Shown: positions 33,960 to 45,791, counted from the stretch's first letter. The stretch is 64,000 nucleotides of DNA from Zopfochytrium polystomum (GCA_025765615.1 JAIVFJ010000016.1:372001-436000); one strand, 5' to 3'. Notes: generated by a model from the sequence alone, not told the origin. Translations and numbers: made by a program.

Positions 33960-34170
33960 TCTAGCAGCCCCGCCGTCGCCGCCCTGATCGTGGACCTCCA
34001 CGCCTACTTCTCCCTAATTGATCGACTTCTCCAGCGCCCGCATCGTCGTTCACTTGAACTCCACCGCTCAGTACCAGGAGTCTAGCGATGCGTACTCGAA
34101 GATTAAGTGCAATGCCAAGAAGGGGTTTCTGTACTCGCAAAATCGCCGACAGAGGGAGACGATGTACCAA
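33960..34170 (+). pseudogene. Family V fragment
   Basis: Reads SPAVAALIVDLHAYFSLID then FSSARIVVHLNSTAQYQESSD and, after a short insertion, KKGFLYSQ. This matches the 35200-35330 copy (SGVRTVVHFNTTVQDLESSD and RAGFLYW). There is no start, and the membrane segment is shortened. Confidence 0.55.
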
Positions 34171-34800
34171 GCTCATATCATTTCTGGGAGTGCTCAAACT
34201 TCACATTTCAATATTTACTTACAAGGCGTTCCGTCTCTGTACTGGCCATCCCGGCTCGAGCGGGTCGTAGCCCTGCTGAAGTGATTGTTTATTTCTCCTG
34301 GGCCAGTCTGGGTCTGGCCTCCCGCGAGCTCGCTAGCTTGTTGATTCTGCTCTTGCGACCTCGTCGATAGTGCAGTATTGGACAGCTCTCAGCCGTCAGC
34401 AACAGTAGATGCAGACGGGCCGAGCAATTGGGTGTTTCCACTCCTTTCATCATATTTTATTATTCGTGGTGCAGTTTTTCTCGTCTAGGCCAAACAGGAG
34501 CAATCGAGCATAATCACGCTGCTCACAGCGATGTCGATGGAGTCCCAGGTGCTTGATGCGGTAAATACAAGAGACAGGGGAGGGCTTCAATCTTCGTTGC
34601 AACAATACGTGTAAATTTGCAATGGGCTTTTGAGCCAGAAAAGACGACTTTTGGAAAGTCAAAATGGGTCAACCTTGCGGGAACCGGATTTAAGTGATTT
34701 TGAAATGCTGCATTGAGGCGTTTGTCGGTGTATAATCTTGAGTTCACCAGAAAATAGCGGTTGGATGGAATAAGCAGAACTTGCCGTTTGTTTTGTGTGT

Positions 34801-35385
34801 ATGAAACATCTTTGGACGCATTCCGTGAGGGGGTTTCTTTTTTTTTTTTTTTTTTTTTTTCCGCCTCAGTTCCTTAGCAGTGCTGTTCCGTTATTTGGAG
34901 CTGTTTGTTATGGGACAGAGGGAAAGGGCTTCGGGCAGACTAGCGACTGCCCAGTGTCTGCTTCTCTGCTGCAGCGTAAATTCGGCTTCTCCCCCGTCTT
35001 CTTCTACATCAGCGTGCTCGCCCAGTACAGGCCGTACAAGCACATCCCCGCCGTTCAGCGCGCCAAGAAATCAGTCCTTAACTGCATGTTCCCTCCAGAC
35101 AATATCAACGACATTAAGGACGTGCGCAGCCTGGTGGCAGCGATCTCCCCACGCATCATTTTCAACTGGATCGTCTGCCTCGTCGTCTTATTCTCGGTGC
35201 TTTTCAAATATACGAAAGACAACGGAATCAGCTTCTCCGGGGTCCGCACCGTCGTTCACTTCAACACCACTGTCCAGGACCTGGAGTCCAGCGATCCGTT
35301 CGAGGTCCGCGCAGGGTTTCTTTACTGGATAATTCAAACTGAAACGAGTTCTAACTGCGTACTCTGCCCTCCAACACGCTCTTAG
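34801..35385 (+). CDS. Family V membrane protein (best-preserved copy)
   Basis: Open frame from ATG 34801 (195 codons). Early part includes an oligo-T-encoded Phe run that may be non-coding; a splice in this region is possible. The convincing part starts at LLQRKFGFSPVFFYISVLAQ (about 34968) and continues KSVLNCMFPPDNI, DVRSLVAAISPRIIFNWIV, the membrane helix FNWIVCLVVLFSVLF, then SGVRTVVHFNTTVQDLESSD and VRAGFLYW. Related sequences occur at 33960-34170, 50985-51300 and 58507-59151. The motif VHFNTTVQ carries an N-glycosylation site just after the helix, which suggests an outward-facing segment. No known domain. Confidence 0.5.
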   Translation: MKHLWTHSVRGFLFFFFFFFPPQFLSSAVPLFGAVCYGTEGKGFGQTSDCPVSASLLQRKFGFSPVFFYISVLAQYRPYKHIPAVQRAKKSVLNCMFPPDNINDIKDVRSLVAAISPRIIFNWIVCLVVLFSVLFKYTKDNGISFSGVRTVVHFNTTVQDLESSDPFEVRAGFLYWIIQTETSSNCVLCPPTRS

Positions 35386-35748
35386 AGACCACGAGACCCG
35401 ATGTTTTCCTTCTATTTGCCAGTTTGTAACACCAAAACCGTGTTGGCGGTGTTTTGAAAACGGCGCTTGTGGTCCCACGGGTGGGATTGTGTCTCAGTAC
35501 ACATTGTCATCAATTTATTAATGCAAAAGAGGTCCTGAGTCGTAGGTGGCGGCCTCCCTCAAGGAACTGTCCATGAAGTGGGTCCAGAGAGCTTCGGGCG
35601 AACGCAGTAGTGTCACGATGGAGATGGTGATTGCCTCGACTTCTTCATGGCGTATCAGGAAATAGGGCGTGGGCTTACTCCCCCACTTCTCCAAAGGGAA
35701 CGGCAGTTTGAACACTCCAAACTCCTCGCTACCCAACCAAAGGTAGAT
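35386..35748. other. Intergenic, no supported gene
   Basis: Convergent 3' flanks of the family V and family M genes. Nothing else recognised. Confidence 0.4.
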
Positions 35749-37318
35749 TCATCCGCCCCCAATCATATTGCACTCTTGGCCGCCGAAAAGACCCTTAATA
35801 TACGAAACTCCGGCGGAAGTGCTTACGCACGATGAAAGACCCAGACAGCAAGCAACTAGAAACCAAACGAACATCTTCCCTTCGTCGCTGCTCACAACGT
35901 TGATCTCCCCCGCGTCCGCCGCCTCAATCGAATCCGGACTCGAAATGGAAACCATGTCTTGCACGCGTCCCCGTCGCCCGGCGTCGCGCCACGCCCGCAC
36001 CCACCCGTAAAAGCAATAGTATCCAGCATCGACAAGGAACTCGCCAACCGCTACGATAGCCGATCGCTCCAGCACGCGACGTATAGTCAGAGGCGCGAAA
36101 CGCAACATGCACGCATCCGAGAGCTGCTGCAACGGCGTGTCGGGCACGAAGAAGAACACCACCGCTACGAGCGCGCTGACGTCCGAGCAGTGGATCGCGA
36201 GCCGGTGGTTCAGGACGATGTAGGGCTGGTGCCGATCGCTGAGAAGCCGCATTGTCCTTTGCATCATTGGAAGCGTGGTGTCGCGCCGTGCCTTGAACAG
36301 CACCCAGAGGAGGATGAGGAGGTTTTGGACGGGCTCAAAGAGAAGCAGCCCTGCCACGACCAGATAGAACCCACTGTCGTTGTCCGCGGACGCCCTGAGG
36401 GCTGTTACCACTGCGACTGTATGGTAGACTTATCAAGGTTTACTGAATCGCACTGGTGAGGATCAGGCCAAAAATGAGTCTTACACGCCGACACAAGCAT
36501 AGCCGGGAAAATGCTGTGAAGAGCAGTGATGGTGGCTGCAGCGTGCTGCGAGTCATCACGTATCGCCACACTTGACATTGACGCAATCACAGCTGTCGAC
36601 ACCGTTTCCAAAAGACTCTTCTCCCCAATTCTCGACCGTTCAAACGATTTGGCAACGTGCCAATATGCAAGTTGCTCCAGCGCCAGCATCGTGATGACAA
36701 TCGGTAACGATATGACAACGGCTGACGTGTGTGTAACCTCCGACAAATCTGATGTGCTGAAGAGAGATGCGACGATCCAACTTGATGCGGCGCTGATCAC
36801 TGCGTCGACCACACTGTAACAGGCGCTCTCTAATAGCTTCCTCATACCAAGTCCAGTACCAGAACTATTAAGTAACGACTGAACGATCGCCAAGCCTGTA
36901 TAAAACGGTGGAAATTAAGCGGGCAGCGGACTCGACTGGAATAAGAACCCTCAAACCCCCTACCGCACGCTCGCAGGAACGGCGAAACAACGATGATCGC
37001 GGTTCTATGGGTTGCCGATCCCACCAAAACAATACAACAAGCAATGAACGATACCCAGCCAAGCCCAATCAGCCCTAGGCGCTCCGTAAACCTGCGCGAT
37101 CCGAGATCCCGGGAGTCCAGCAACGCCAAGAACGTGGCGTAACTCAGGCACTGGGTAAAAAAGGCGCTGGCGAGAAAGTACAGGGAGGGCGAGTCCGGCG
37201 GCCGTGACGATTTCCTATCGCGCAGGGTCGATTCGATCAGAGAGAGACTGATCAAGCCGCTTGCACAGGTAATGGTGCTGACGATTACAACCATCGAGAG
37301 GCGTGCGAGAATGGCCAT
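35749..37318 (-). CDS. Multi-pass membrane protein, family M (long member)
   Basis: Exons 37318-36964, 36895-36485 and 36416-35749 (1434 nt, 477 residues); introns of 68 nt have GT-AG ends and phases agree. About eight hydrophobic segments, including MAILARLSMVVIVSTITCAS, LYFLASAFFTQCLSYATFLA, WVSFIACCIVLVG, a central pair around VISLPIVITMLALEQL, YLVVAGLLLFEPVQNLLILL, VSALVAVVFFFV and VWFLVACCLGLSSCVS. The end is KGLFGGQECNMIGGG. N- and C-terminal thirds match the short family M gene at 21977-22741; the middle about 220 residues are unique. The start could lie in an upstream exon, because the frame stays open to 37387 without ATG. Function unknown. Confidence 0.68.
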
Positions 37319-38193
37319 CCAGCTGCTGTGCTTTGTGATTGGCAACTGATCACAATGCGATCGGAAGGGGAGGTTTGTCGGAAGCACTAGATCACACTGG
37401 TAAAATCAGACAATTTTCAAGTGAGTCTCCAATGGCACGCCTTTTTTGTCTCTTCTTTTCAGCAGGCAGAGAAGAAAAGCCAGGACCCCACGTTGCTTTT
37501 CCTGGATCTTTCACCATGATTTTGGGCACACTGTGCTGATTCCAACGTCCCACCTATATACTGTATGAGCTCGACAAAGTGAAGGCTTTTGGAGCTGGGA
37601 ATGCTTTTCGTGTGAGCGGGCTGATCAAACCCTTTGATTTGCCTTCAATCGATTGGTTTAACTTTTTTGGCGATGGGCACGCAAAACCTTTTTCGTGTTG
37701 AAAGCTTCGGGAAAAGAACGCGTAGAGACGCATATGTGTGTTCTCTTTCATGAATTTCTTCGTTTTTTCTTTTTTGAACTCAAAAATGGTGAGGGGTGGC
37801 AAGTTGGAATTTTTGACACACTCCACACTTCTCATTGGCCCGCAAGTTTTGTGAGATGCAGTACAGATTCAGCTGACCTTGAGGTCGTACACTCCAAGAG
37901 GTAGGCGGAGCATGGTATTTGCTTGCAGCTCTTTGCGCGTCTTTTGCCAGTCTCCGATTTTTTTTTCTGCTTTCTTTCAGTTCTAGCAAGGCTTATGGAA
38001 AGGCTGCAGAGGTTTTGCTACTTTTCTTCATTTCTTTGGAAAGGAGAAGCGGGAGTGAGGCAATCTTTGGTCGGCACTTTTGGAACAAGGGTTAGGGAGT
38101 GAAGGCAGGGGAACTAAAGCCAAGCGGCTTATTTTCGATGACCAAATGAATCTGAGACGTCAACAGAGTCTAGGCCCGCCGATATCGCCAATA
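37319..38193. other. Intergenic, no supported gene
   Basis: Upstream of the long family M gene and 3' flank of the U-box gene. Only short frames. Confidence 0.4.
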
Positions 38194-39781
38194 TTAGCCG
38201 AGAATCTGGTCAGCAGGGACCAGCTCCAGTTCAAAACGTTCCGCAAAGCGCCGCACAATGTCCTTCATCTCGCGGCTGGGTCGGTATCTATCCATCGACA
38301 GCTGTTCTCGAGTGAGCGGATCAGTTCCTTTTTCGTAGATCCACTCCCAAAGCAAAGGGCGTGAATACAGATGGTACGCCGGAGAAAACACGGGATCGAC
38401 CCTGCGAACAGAATGAACTTAGTGTTGTCCAGACACAAAGTGTAAGAAAAGTCAAATCCAACTGACAACAGGTCGTTGGATATGGGGCATCGCAGGAAAT
38501 GAGGAATCTCCACGTCGGCCCCGTCCTGCCTGACCCACACGAGCTTATCCTCCGACACCGCAAACCACGAGCGAAACATGGCCCACCACGACCCTTTCCT
38601 CTTTCGACACTCGAAAACCTTGGTGACCACGTGCGTCGCCAGCGCGGAAACCAGCACCGCCGCAAGCACCGAAAACCATCCCGGCGCCGTCACCGTGGCA
38701 ACCCCGGCCGAAGCGATCAGGCTGATCGCGTGCTTCACGACGTTCTCCCACGACACAATTTCTTGGATGGCCGCGGTCGCTTCGTTCTCGTCCGCGAGGC
38801 CACGCCGCGGGGCGATACTCCAATACGCCAGCCGCACGCACTCAAAGAGTGCCGTGGCTACCGCGCCCCCGGCAATGCCCTAAGCAGAGGAATGAGTGAA
38901 GGTGGGTGGGAATGCTGTCGGCAGGGAGAGGTGCGAAAAAAGCAGTTTGAACCTACTCCGACGGCGTTCGTCAGCGGCGAACTGGATTTGAGCCACTCCT
39001 CCACACCCTCAACGACAAGTGCCTGACTGGAGCGTAAAGCCAACAGTTCGGCGGATATTTTGTGGACCGCGGCGTTCAGCGCATGCTCCACCACTTTCAC
39101 CACGGCAACGCTTATCCCTGTGCGGATTAAAGCGGCTGGTTTGGGGGTTGAGGGTGGGGTGGGGTGGGGTAAGGCGAAACCGCGAGGCGTTAGCCAGAAG
39201 GTAGTTGCAGGGTTAACTTACCCCAACTCACCTATCAACCGCTTGACAAGAACAGCGGCGGCGGCGCCCGAGGTCAATTTTCCCGCTCGCACGTCTCCAA
39301 TCAACGGGACGGCCTGCACTGCCAACTCGGCGACGACGATTGCGAGGGCCGTGGCCAGCTGCGCCTTATTCGTGGCTGAGAGCCGTGGAGGAGGCCCTGC
39401 AGCGCCCCCGGAGTTGCAGGAAGAGACGGAGGGCAGAGACGACGAGGCGGCGGTGGCGGCCCTGCCCGCAGCTATCTGTGCCGCGGTCGCGGCTGCGACG
39501 TCTCGTGCAACGTCGGCTCGGCCGATCACGTTTCGAACGCTAAAGCTTTGATCGTTGGCCTTGACGTAAAAGGTGGGGTGGAGAAAGTTTGAGTGGTCGA
39601 TCAGTTTGTTTGCGGTTTTCTGCATAATGCATCCGCAAATAGTGTACAGATGCGGTGTTACCCGTCGATCTTGCAGCATCTTGTTCCTCCGATCTTCGTC
39701 CTTCATTAGTTGGATGAGGCGCTCTGCCTCTTTTTCTAAATCATTGATGAATTCGCGGTCGGCTGGGCTTTGGAGTATCAT
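38194..39781 (-). CDS. Membrane-associated U-box domain protein
   Basis: Exons 39781-39232, 39117-38957, 38879-38467 and 38401-38194 (1332 nt, 443 residues), all GT-AG with consistent phases. N-terminus: polar helix DREFINDLEKEAERLIQLMK, then Ala-rich helices (ATALAIVVAELAVQAVPLIG; LTSGAAAAVLVKRLIG). Residues about 284-328 form two hydrophobic helices (AISLIASAGVATVTAPGWF; VLAAVLVSALATHVVTKVF). From about 367 a U-box: CPISNDLLVDPV (created by the third splice), YHLYSRPLLWEWI, GTDPLTREQL, and a final helix REMKDIVRRFAERFELE. U-boxes recruit E2 enzymes without zinc, so an E3 ubiquitin ligase anchored in a membrane is likely. The combination lacks the TPR, WD40 or UFD2 parts of well-known fungal U-box proteins. 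Confidence 0.8.
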
Positions 39782-41224
39782 TCCGGTCCGCTGCTGCTCG
39801 ACTCGCCCCCAGCTCGTTGGTTGCGAGGATTCGAGCAGTGATTTTTCCTTTTTTTGTCTCTCGAAATAAACGCGACTCCAAGAGAGAATGCATGGTGCAA
39901 TGGCGGGGAAAATACGAGTGCAAGTGCGAGTGCAAGTGCGAGTGCGAGCGCGATTCGGTTCGCTTTGTTATCAATGTAAACTGGCTTTGTATAAGTGCAT
40001 GAAGCAATCGAATCGTGGAAGGAAGGACAGATGCAAAGAGTCAAAGTGAAAAGAAAAAGCTTTCTTTGCTATACATGTTGCGTACTAGTTTTCAAAAAGT
40101 TTGAGGCTGTGAAAAAGTCAGTTGGGCCTGTTAAAAGTAAGACAAGTCCTCCGATACATTGGCATGGTATTACAGTCCAGGCAAACACCGAAATGGGTTC
40201 CATATGAACACCTTAGCTTACCCTGCTCGTCAGAGGATGTCCGAGACCGGCTGGGCGCTGCACAGTGAACGGTGGCGGACTAACAAGAACCTCACGCCAA
40301 TATCTCGTTCTGCGTAAAGAAATGTGCGTGGACGGAGAGCTGTGGTTACAGTATGACTCGTGACTGTTCGAATAAAATGGTGGTTGCGTTCTCCCTTGTG
40401 TTTTGCCAACGATTTTTTACGGGAAGGAACTCGCGGCTATGGAGTGATTGACGGCGCGGGGGAGTAATCGTCGAACTCATGCTAATTTCACTGCCCCACC
40501 CTAGGGACCGACTGGGCGGCAAGCTTTCGTTTCCAAGCTCCACTAACCTTGTTAAATGTTAGTAACGTTGAGAGGCAAAAAAGAACCCTCCTTTCACTCT
40601 CCCTTAGCTTCTCTTGATAGTTTTAATCTGTTTGCTACTGTGCCAATTGCACGGCAGCGTGCAGCATTTGCGGTACTGGGCCTGGTCGCAGCTCCAACTT
40701 GCAGCTTTCGTGCAAATGCATGTGATTAATACGCCCTTAACAGCGTCCTTCAAAGCATTGCGATCGCTACGCCAGATAAATGTCGCCTCTCTCAACATTT
40801 CCGCTTCAGACTCCCGAAGCTGACCCTCGTCCGCGGCGATGTTCTTGATGCATTTGTCGTCCGCAGAAGGTGCGAAGAGCCGACGGTACGCCCTTGTCTC
40901 TGTCATCCAAGGCGGTAGTGATGGCGTGTACTTCAAGAGACTCGGAACAAGTCTGGGCGAGACTGTGTTCAGTGGCGATACCCGAAAAAAAAGGAACCTC
41001 TGCGAGAGCGTCGCGCGATGCAGAATTCACCCGTCTTTCCATTTTTGGGCAGACAAATAAATAAATAAGTGGACTGTCCAAATTTTCAAAACATGTCAAA
41101 ACCCTGGTTTCGAGCACGGCGATATATTTTTGTCTTTCCCTCCCGCCCAGCCAGTCCAAACAGTTTACAAAGAAAGCAACCCGGGTGCGGCTGCCAGGAT
41201 GCAGGAATCCAAACCAGCAACGGG
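39782..41224. other. Intergenic, no supported gene
   Basis: Contains a short GAGTGCAAGT/GCGAGTGCAA hexamer-like repeat at about 39907-39955 (tandem GTGCGA/GTGCAA units). Otherwise only short frames. Confidence 0.45.
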
Positions 41225-41231
41225 TATAAAA
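41225..41231 (+). promoter_or_regulatory. TATA box of the zinc-knuckle gene
   Basis: TATAAAA, 123 bp before the ATG at 41354; a poly-A run (about 41277-41310) lies between. Confidence 0.45.
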
Positions 41232-41353
41232 AACCCCCCCCCACCACATCGCCCCCACCATAATAACCCACCCCGCAAAAAAAAAAAAAAAAAAAAAACA
41301 AGGAAAAAAAAACCACTACACTCAAGTTTGTTCCCAGCTACCAATCAAAGAAA

Positions 41354-42200
41354 ATGACCCGCACCCCGACCCAATCCTGCGAATCGCAACTTACCCCCGC
41401 CGCCGCAGAGAGCACCATGACCAAGGCCACAGACGCCTGCGCCAAGATGGCCGACTCGCATTCAGCCACGGATGCCGCCCTCGCGGCCCTGACCGCGGCC
41501 TTGTCGGTCGACGCTTCAAGTTCGGACCAGCCGCCCACGTCGTCGACCGGTCAAGGCCTTGCAAGCACTTTCGGGCCACCGTCCCCGCCCGCCGCCGACG
41601 ACGAGAACGGCGTCGACGGCGCGCTCGGCGCAACTTCAAGCTCGGCCGCGTCCACCACCGTCGTCGCGTCGGTCCTCCTAGCCGCTGGCCCTGTCGTCGT
41701 CGGACTGGTCTCTTCCTCACACCAGCTCGTCCGAGCACTGGCGCGCCCCGGCCCCGACCCGCAGCCCCGCCGCGCCGCCGTCCACCAGGCCGCAAACGCA
41801 CCGCATCTCCGGCTTGCCTTCGCCGGGAATCGTCGGCCGGACAGGGTCATTCGCTTGGAAACGACCGCTCGGGTCGGCGAGGACCAAGACACGCGTTTTG
41901 TAAGTGGTCGTTTTTTTTTTTTTTTGACTTCCCAGCCAAACTTCTTACTGACGTTTACCGTCTTTACATCAGGCGCGATCAGCTCTTGGATACAAGACCT
42001 TGTACAAGTCATCTTACTACGGTTTGGAAACCGACGATGGCCGGCTCCTCGCCGTCGTAGGTTGGGAATGGAGTCCCGACGGTGTGACCTACAAGGGCCG
42101 CAACAACACGTTGCAATCGCCGAGCCTATTCCTTTGCAGTTTTTGCGACGACGAATACCACTGGGGACACCAGTGCCCGAGCGCCGGCAGGATGCTTTAA
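41354..42200 (+). CDS. CCHC zinc-knuckle protein with disordered N-terminus
   Basis: Exons 41354-41899 and 41973-42200 (774 nt, 257 residues), phase 0 intron with GTAAGT donor and ACATCAG acceptor. Residues 1-95 are Ala/Ser/Thr-rich. A hydrophobic segment VVASVLLAAGPVVVGLVSSS (about 103-122) could be a membrane anchor. The second exon is better ordered: SALGYKTLYKSSYYGLETDD, VVGWEWSPDGVTYKG, and a C-terminal CSFCDDEYHWGHQC with exact C-x2-C-x4-H-x4-C spacing. Such knuckles bind nucleic acid or protein. No retroelement context is visible. Unknown function. Confidence 0.68.
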
Positions 42201-43835
42201 CGGTCGAGGCCGCAGAGGCAAGCAGTAACATTCCGCGTTGTCCGCAGCTACTCTCATTTTTTTGCACGTCCAGTCTTGATGGTTGTTTACGCTGGTCCCC
42301 TCTTCCCTGATATGCGTTCCAGCGTTTTTTTTTTTACTTCATCGTTCTTTCGCCTGTCCTTGGCTTGCCCGTCTGCTTCTCCTTGTTTTGCCTGTCGCCC
42401 ACCTCGGCAAGCGCTTTCTCCCAAGTTCTCTCCAATCCCTTGTCCCTTTTCCCATTTGATTCTGGATTCTCCGCTAGCAAATACACGGTTTTATCCACAC
42501 AAGCCACAGCAGTATCGTCTTCATCCGAGTCCGTCCAGCGATTTCTGCAAGCCACAAGCGCCCCAGGGTAGTGACCCGACAGTGGCTGCTTGGTAAAGAT
42601 TTTACGCGTTCTGATCGTGAGCCCGTGCGAATGCTTCAGGTGCCTGCGGTGGGAGCGGTAGTTTACATGCCGGCATCGATGCAAGCATTGGCTCAAGCAT
42701 CAGAATGATTTGAGATTGAATATCTTACCGTGGGTCGAATGCGACAAAGAGGTCGAAAGAAGTCGGAAGAACCAGCCTGTGGGCAGCCGCGCCGCCAACG
42801 CGTTGGCGCGGATGCATCCCCCTCGTCGCGCCTGATTCTGGCCGCAGCGAACGCGAGGCTTACGACCGCAGTCACCCTCTGGAAGAACCACCTCCACCTC
42901 TGGTCACCGCCACCCTACCGTTGCGTCGCTCCCTCCCCTCCCGCCGCTGCCGCCACCGCCTCGCCGTTTACTCACACAAGACCATCGCGATGGTCATCAA
43001 AAAAGTTATAAATTTGTCACACAACCACACATTGGCGGAACGGCCAGTGCAGCACCGAGCGACAGTCTTTAGAGGATGGAAGCACCAGCTGGGCTGGCGC
43101 TTCCATCCTCGGCCATCTTGCGGCCGTTAGATTTGTTGGTCTTCTTTCATTTTTTGATTGCGGAGTGGCACTTTCTTCGTCCTGGTAACGATCTTGGTAC
43201 CTGTTCTGTATTTCATTTTTTCAATGCTTCAGCATTTGATCCAATACAGAAGAACTGATAAACAGATTCATGAATCTATGGAATAAACGGGGCAGCTCAA
43301 AGGAAGGACGCGACTGCGAGAAATGTGGCAGCACAGACCCTTTGAGGTGCGTCCCACTGGTGTGCCGGAAGGCGCTCCAACCAAGCCGCAGCGGCGCTCC
43401 CAACGAACAGGCTTGAGGGGCAGCCGGCGTATCGGGCAGCCCGCGCAAATTTAAACGCAGCGATGGGTGTCGTTGCGAGTTGCAAGGCACGGAAGGGGTC
43501 AGAATACGCGAAGGCATCGGGCGCTGCACACTGGTATCATACGGTACAAGAGGGGAGGGCAACCTTTATTCGCTCACAATAAGCGAACAAATGCCAGGAG
43601 TACGCCGAAAAATATATGCAACTACTAAAGCAAGGAACAAGAAACTAAGAGCGAATTCACAGATCGATAACAAGGAGCAAAATCACCGAAAGAAGGAAAA
43701 AAAAAGGCCAGCTGAAAGGGAGCGACTGCGAGGAAACTTCTATGCTGCATTCCGCAAGGCAGCAGATCAACGCCTTTGACCTTGCCAAACCCTCCGGTTG
43801 CTGAAGCTACTGCAATTCCGAATCATGGCCACTTG
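42201..43835. other. Intergenic, no supported gene
   Basis: Includes a small inverted repeat at about 43078-43110 (GGAAGCACCAGCTGG / GGCGCTTCCATCC). No gene called. Confidence 0.4.
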
Positions 43836-44741
43836 TCACTGGTCAGAGAGATTTCCCTCCTCCGCTGTCGACAGGCCTAGCCCCGAAGCGGTGGACTCGG
43901 TCACTTCGTCAGCCGGACAGTCCAGATGCTCTTCATACGAATCGTTCAGGTAGAGTGAATCATCAGGATCGTTACTGTCTGGGTCAGAGGTGAAGAAGCA
44001 CCACTCTTGAATTGCACGCTCGTCTTGCCGTCTAATTTTTAGCGATACTGGATCCGTTGTGACGTTTGGGTTTTTAAGCCCAGTTTGGGGCCCTTTCTTC
44101 CTCTCAGCAGTCATTTTTCTCGCCATTATCAGTTCACGCGATTCGCTCTCCGCGAGAACTGCAGGCCTGCCACCTGCCGCAGTTGGGCCCATCTCCTTCA
44201 CGGGACTTTCGTCTTGGATTGTCTCATCTGCGCTGACAGCGGTCGTTTCTGAAAGTGGATCGGGTGCCGAAGAAGTCGACTCCACAGCTCGAAGCACACC
44301 TCTTCCGATGCCGTCCGAGTCTGCCGTCGACTCGTCGTCATCACCAGTGTCGGAGGCTTCAAGGGACGGCGCGGAGTTCCTTTCCGATTCGGAGCTGGTT
44401 TCCGATTCCTCGTCACTTCCGTTCGACTCGCTCTCCGGCTCTGCCGATTGCGACCCCGGCAAGGCGCTCATGGACAGAGAGCCTGCCGTGGGCTTGAGCT
44501 CATAAAAATCATCCCCAATGGAGTTCTCAGGTCCTGAAAGTGTCACAACGGCTTCGAAAGCAGGTAGAGCGCAGGTAGTAGTGATTGCTCTGCCGCATTT
44601 GTCCTTGTGCACAACTTTGTTCACTGTCTTTGAAGGATCGCCATTCAAAAGAGTGATCTCTAACGTGCAGGCGAGCTCCTTTGGGCGGGCAGCAGCGAGG
44701 CCTGCATGGATTTCGTGGATTGGTTCTTTAGATCTGACCAT
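43836..44741 (-). CDS. Acidic Ser/Glu-rich hypothetical protein
   Basis: Uninterrupted 301-codon frame from ATG 44741. The N-terminal 80 residues look folded (ACTLEITLLNGDPSKTVNKV; CALPAFEAVVTLSGPEN). The middle (about 100-200) is Ser/Glu/Asp-rich and likely disordered. The C-terminal part has a basic patch ARKMTAERKKGPQTG, KIRRQDERAIQEWCFFTSD and ends in an acidic tail. No signal peptide or membrane helix. No family recognised; codon composition favours this strand and frame as real. Confidence 0.6.
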   Translation of the reverse strand: MVRSKEPIHEIHAGLAAARPKELACTLEITLLNGDPSKTVNKVVHKDKCGRAITTTCALPAFEAVVTLSGPENSIGDDFYELKPTAGSLSMSALPGSQSAEPESESNGSDEESETSSESERNSAPSLEASDTGDDDESTADSDGIGRGVLRAVESTSSAPDPLSETTAVSADETIQDESPVKEMGPTAAGGRPAVLAESESRELIMARKMTAERKKGPQTGLKNPNVTTDPVSLKIRRQDERAIQEWCFFTSDPDSNDPDDSLYLNDSYEEHLDCPADEVTESTASGLGLSTAEEGNLSDQ

Positions 44742-45677
44742 TTTTCCTCAGAGGTTGGGGGTGTGGGCGGGTGTGGGCGGCGGTGGATATCCGGGGGTTT
44801 GTGGTTGGGATGTGCGGTTTTTAAATTGGGAAGTGCGTGACGGCAGCGGAGGGGGAGGGTGAAGTGCAGCCCAGTTTACAATTTTTTTGTAAATAAAATA
44901 TTTCTGTGGAAATTCCAGCGACGAAAGAACAACCGAGGGATTTTGTCTTTCCAAAAAAAAAAAAAAAAATATGATAAAACGATAATAAGCAAAATGGCAA
45001 AGTACTTGCACTCGCACTCTCCATCTCTCCAAACTTTTCCTCTCTGTCCTGGGTGCGCAGCCTCTTTTTCATCAGCATCAAACTCTTTGTTTTCGCCAGC
45101 TAGTCGCGTGAGTTCGTCCACCTCATTCACTGTCTACAACTCTGCCGCACTTGGCCCTCCACGACACCCAGGGTTGTTCCTTCATGACCTTATCTGCCGA
45201 AAACTTGTCTCTGTCGATCATCTACCAACCCACACCTGCCCTCACGCACTCGGCGGAGTTCGAGAATAAATTGAATAAAATAAATGGACAGGGAGGCAGT
45301 CCCAAGTCATATTGAGGAGAAATGGGGGGAAAGGAACTGAGCCGCATAATCCTGAAAAAAAAAAAAGGCTTCCGGCTGGAGAAAGCAATGTGTCATCCGC
45401 TATTGGCGCCGAAGCAGTCCTTTTGACCGTTGTAAAAAAGACGAAGTCGGTCGCCCAGGGCCAGTGAAGCCGTCTGCCGCAGCGAGAACGGACGGCCGCT
45501 CGCGGTCATCGTCGCTGACGAGGATGAGAAGGGCGAAGAAGAGGATGGGGTGGCCCTTGGCTTTTACTTGCGCCCTATTCAGCGCGATCGGCAGATCGAA
45601 TTTCTTACCAAATTGGCGACTTTGTATTTGTTATTTAAATAACGCCTGCGAATCCAGAGAGGGGCTTCCCGGGAAAC

Positions 45678-45708
<31 letters not shown>

Positions 45709-45791
45709 TAAAGCAAATTCGTCCCCACCCACATACGCACAGTTGCCCATTGTCCACCCCACGAGTCAGAAGGTATATCAGTAAACCACAT
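44742..45791. other. Intergenic, no supported gene
   Basis: Contains GGTGTGGGCGG repeats just upstream of the acidic-protein gene (44759-44795) and poly-A runs near 44955 and 45679-45706. Confidence 0.4.

Noticed and set aside
42730..43258. Short plus-strand frames near 42730-43258
   Set aside because: Composition changes from frame to frame, no starts or splices that fit, and a small inverted repeat interrupts them.
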